Assembly: GCF_000002985.6 (NCBI RefSeq)
Contig: NC_003280.10
Location: 8,180,501 to 8,244,500, forward strand
Direction: 5' to 3'
Length of the DNA: 64,000 nucleotides
Origin: Caenorhabditis elegans
Lineage: Eukaryota; Nematoda; Chromadorea; Rhabditida; Rhabditidae
Shown: positions 61,641 to 64,000 of the stretch, piece after piece
Layout of the letters: the number at the start of each line of letters is the position of its first letter
Numbering within the stretch: the stretch's first letter is position 1
Made by a program: the position numbers and the translations under genes
The notes under the pieces: generated by a model
What the model was told of the DNA's origin: nothing
What the model saw: the letters and a program-made list of their open reading frames with translations, nothing else
Database searches by the model: none

Positions 61641-61703
61641 GAGAAGATTAGCATGAACCCTGCGCAAGGATGACACGCAAATTCATAAAGCGTTCCAAAT
61701 TTT
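61641..61703 (+). pseudogene. U6 snRNA-like sequence, 3' part (interrupted)
   Basis: Sixty-three bases continue the U6 sequence from where it broke at 59922: GAGAAGATTAGCATG, CTGCGCAAGGATGACACGCA, and CGTTCCAAATTTT. About four substitutions versus remembered worm U6 lie in GGCCCC (AACCC here) and CGTGAAG (CATAAAG here). Together the two parts equal the full U6 length. The T run at the end has four T's. Confidence 0.9.
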
Positions 61704-62027
61704 ATATCAACGGTTGATGTCCGAGTGGTAAACGCTTGAAATTATTTTCAGCCTCTTCCTTGTACTATTTTAATCCTACTTAAGACTAAAAACCAGCTTC
61801 TCCCAAATACCCTTCAATTGACTTTTTGAATATAACCCTGACCCACACAAATTTATGTTCCCACGCCTTCTGAATAGGTCAGAATAAGCCACGAGGCGGA
61901 CGGAAGACGCCTACTTTTATATTATTCTGAGGTTTTCTACCTCTCTAATCTGATCGTCATTTACTCACAAAAATAATCCCCTCATCATTATATTTTCAGG
62001 TATATTCAACAGAAAATCAACATTAGA

Positions 62028-63190
62028 ATGCTAAAAATGTTGATGAAAATTATGGTCTTGATGGGAATTGCCAATATTGCAGCATCTTTTGTGGTTTGTT
62101 TCTTGTGCAATGTTAATTTCAAAATTAAAGTATCCAGGTTTCCTCGGTCAGATTCCAATCAGCTCCGATGCGCGCGTTGATAGAAATTAACCGAGGTTTG
62201 TGCTGTTTCATTTTGACTTTAAGATGTTTATGAAAAATAAATAAAGTATCCATAAAAGTCAATAACGATGTGTTTTATAAAAGTAGACTATTTCTCGACT
62301 GTGTTTTGAATAAAAAATCAAAGAAACATATGGAACCACTTAACAGATATTCCAGAATTTTTTGGAAACCATTACTTTTTTATTTTCAATTTGAAAAATA
62401 TCTGCAAATGACTCAAGATATGCATAGAAGTATGCATGCGTCCATGTGGAATGAATTTAAAATCTGATATAATAAAATAGTTTGGTCGCATATGAAATTG
62501 TTATAGTGTTCTATTTCAATTCCAGAACTTGCAAAACGATCAGTCTCACAACTGAATCAGTACGCCGGTTTTGACACTCTTGGAGGAATGGGTCTCGGAA
62601 AGCGAAGTGAACCAGATCAAGCAGGAGAGAAAAGAGCATTGAGCACTTTTGATTCACTTGGAGGTAGGTGTATGTAACACGTTTCTTGTTGAAAAAATAT
62701 GAAAAATGATTCATAGTTTGATCCTGCTACTCTGAGACTCTGAGACCAAATTCCAACAAAATCAAAATTTTGAAACTTCGTCTATAAGTTCGTCAATTGT
62801 GCGAAGCTAATCTGAAATTAGTCATATAAAATAATGAAAATTGTTAAATAATCAGGGGGTAAGTTTTTCAAAATATTAAACTGCGTTCACTTGATCTTTC
62901 GATTTTTGGAACATCTTTAGCAACTGCAAACTTCAATGTTCTTAATCACATCATTCAAGTTGTAAGATTATAAATAGATTGTCGAGATATTCATAGACCA
63001 CTACACTAATCCTTCAATTGTTCTTTTTTTCTACAATTGGTCTAATCATTGATACATCAATAAAGTTTTAGGAATGGGACTCGGTAAACGATCATCATCA
63101 TCTTCGAGAGTTTTTGTGTATGACAAGCGTGCCCTCCAGCACTTTAGCTCATTGGATACTCTTGGTGGAATGGGATTCGGAAGAAAGTGA
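62028..63190 (+). CDS. nlp-5: Neuropeptide-like protein precursor NLP-5
   Basis: Four exons (62028-62093, 62138-62195, 62526-62663, 63072-63190) give 126 residues. A signal peptide (MLMKIMVLMGIANIAASF) is followed by a spacer and three related peptides cut out at dibasic sites: SVSQLNQYAGFDTLGGMGLG before KR, ALSTFDSLGGMGLG before KR, and ALQHFSSLDTLGGMGFG before RK at the end. The shared GFDTLGGMGLG / SLGGMG core identifies the family. Gly before each KR/RK permits C-terminal amidation. The peptides act as secreted neural signals. A TTTTCAG acceptor about 28 nt upstream of the ATG marks a likely trans-splice site. The second peptide is split by the intron after exon 3, in phase. Confidence 0.95.
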
Positions 63191-63765
63191 TGATTGAAAT
63201 TAATTTACCAGTTTATTGTATTGTCTCATAAAATTGAATTGACCAAATGAAGATGCTTCTTGTTTGAATGTTACATTTAAAGGTTATCTACCTCATATTT
63301 TATGTTTAGATCTTACCACACAAACGAGTGTTTTTGAGAACGGAACGAATATATGGTGAAATGTATTAGAAAAACCGGATTCTTCTGGAGAAATATTTTA
63401 TTAAAACATTTTTGAACGTTTGAAACTCGGCGCTTACAGGACCAAATTCGGAAATTGTTTCTTCCAGAGTTTCAAATAGAACACACAGAAGAAAAGTAGA
63501 CACGAGGTAGGCATGATGCAGTCACATAGGCAAGTAGGAACGGTGAGTAGTAAGGCAAGAATATGTTAGATGGTTGAGACGCAGGCCCTTACAAACATGA
63601 TTCAGAATTCAGGCCGGTATAATTTATGCACGAGGTAGGCACTTATACATGAAGAATTACCTGCCTATTGCTAATTTTACAATCAAACATAAGATAAGCC
63701 AAACGTAAGATTTTTTGTTAGTAAAAAAGTTCCTGACAAAACTTTATTTATAAATCTAGCGAGTT
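63191..63765. other. nlp-5 3' region with GTAGGCA-type repeats
   Basis: Convergent spacer between nlp-5 and the right-edge gene. It contains GAGGTAGGCATGATGCAG (near 63.50 kb) and GAGGTAGGCACTTATAC (near 63.63 kb), GTAGGCA-type dispersed repeats. The reverse-strand AATAAA at 63743-63748 belongs to the right-edge gene. Confidence 0.5.
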
Positions 63766-64000
63766 CTATTTTCCGGATGGCTTCTTCTTAGTGATAAATC
63801 CACTCTTCGGTCCCTTTCCAACAATTGACTTTTGTGGCTTCGGCTTCTCTCCAATCGCTGCATCGTGTACAACACCAGTTGTGACAGCAAACCTAAAAAA
63901 TTTTCAAATTCCGAAAAACTGAAAAAGGATGTTGAAAACTCACTTCATGAGCATTTCACAAGCAGTCGAGTATGGCCCAACAGTACGGAAACATCCGAAT
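63766..64000 (-). CDS. 3' end of unrecognised gene (partial)
   Basis: Two exons are visible (from beyond 64000 to 63944, and 63766-63892), joined in phase to end at a TAG. The visible C-terminal part has about 60 residues: FGCFRTVGPYSTACEMLMKF, then a segment VTTGVVHDAAIG, then a Lys/Pro/Ser-rich basic tail (KPKPQKSIVGKGPKSG, ending KKKPSGK). No TM segment is seen. The basic tail could bind nucleic acid or act in sorting; I do not recognise it. A poly(A) signal (63743-63748, minus strand) follows by about 20 nt. The 5' part lies outside the window. Confidence 0.7.

Noticed and set aside
61712-61738. A stretch GATGTCCGAGTGGTAAACGC resembling the 5' part of a Leu/Ser tRNA
   Set aside because: No acceptor-stem partner, anticodon arm or T-loop GTTCRA follows within 100 bases, so a complete tRNA cannot be folded.

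Overview
This window is nematode nuclear DNA, almost certainly Caenorhabditis elegans. It is AT-rich, with compact genes cut by many introns of about 45-50 bp that start GT and end in TTTCAG-type acceptors. Several coding starts sit just after an unpaired TTTCAG-type acceptor, as expected for spliced-leader trans-splicing. The gene set fits the chromosome II stretch that I remember as clones T05C12, M110 and F35C11; the clone names are from memory and were not checked. I built the exon models by hand, following reading phase across each junction. All complete models close in frame.

Layout, left to right. Positions 1-6.9 kb: a Tctex-type dynein light chain (dylt-3, +), the Dishevelled gene mig-5 (-), and the chaperonin subunit cct-1 (+), which is divergent from mig-5. 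Positions 7.1-12.7 kb: an ankyrin-type protein and a tetraspanin-like four-TM protein, both -. A 5.6-kb non-coding stretch leads to the hedgehog-related gene qua-1 (18.3-23.2 kb, +), with a very large Gly/Asn/Asp/Lys-rich region and a C-terminal Hog (Hint) autoprocessing domain. Then come a long cuticle-type collagen (23.8-26.9 kb, +), a 91-aa one-TM protein (27.5-27.8 kb, -) and the two-pore K+ channel twk-2 (30.2-32.3 kb, -).

Positions 33.7-35.9 kb hold a RING-CH E3 ligase-type gene followed about 100 nt after its poly(A) signal by a 97-aa membrane protein, a typical operon spacing. Then ifg-1 (eIF4G; 36.8-40.7 kb, +), a 5-kb non-coding stretch, and the endocytic adaptor dab-1 with two alternative first exons (45.8-48.1 kb, +). 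After a perfect fold-back element and a 5'-truncated LINE come a small secreted protein (50.8-52.1 kb), a neuropathy-target-esterase-type phospholipase with cyclic-nucleotide-binding domains (52.3-56.7 kb), a possible small ORF, a repeat-rich region, the neuropeptide precursor nlp-5 (62.0-63.2 kb) and the 3' end of an unrecognised gene (-) running off the right edge.

The genes do not form one pathway. They cover Wnt signalling (mig-5), protein folding and translation (cct-1, ifg-1), extracellular matrix (qua-1, collagen), trafficking (dab-1, dynein light chain), excitability (twk-2) and neuropeptide signalling (nlp-5). The most unusual signals are mobile-element structures: a U6 snRNA-like sequence split by a 1.7-kb inverted-repeat element that left a 6-bp target duplication and carries a second palindrome inside it, and a 285-bp element with perfect 121-bp arms and a perfect 8-bp target duplication.
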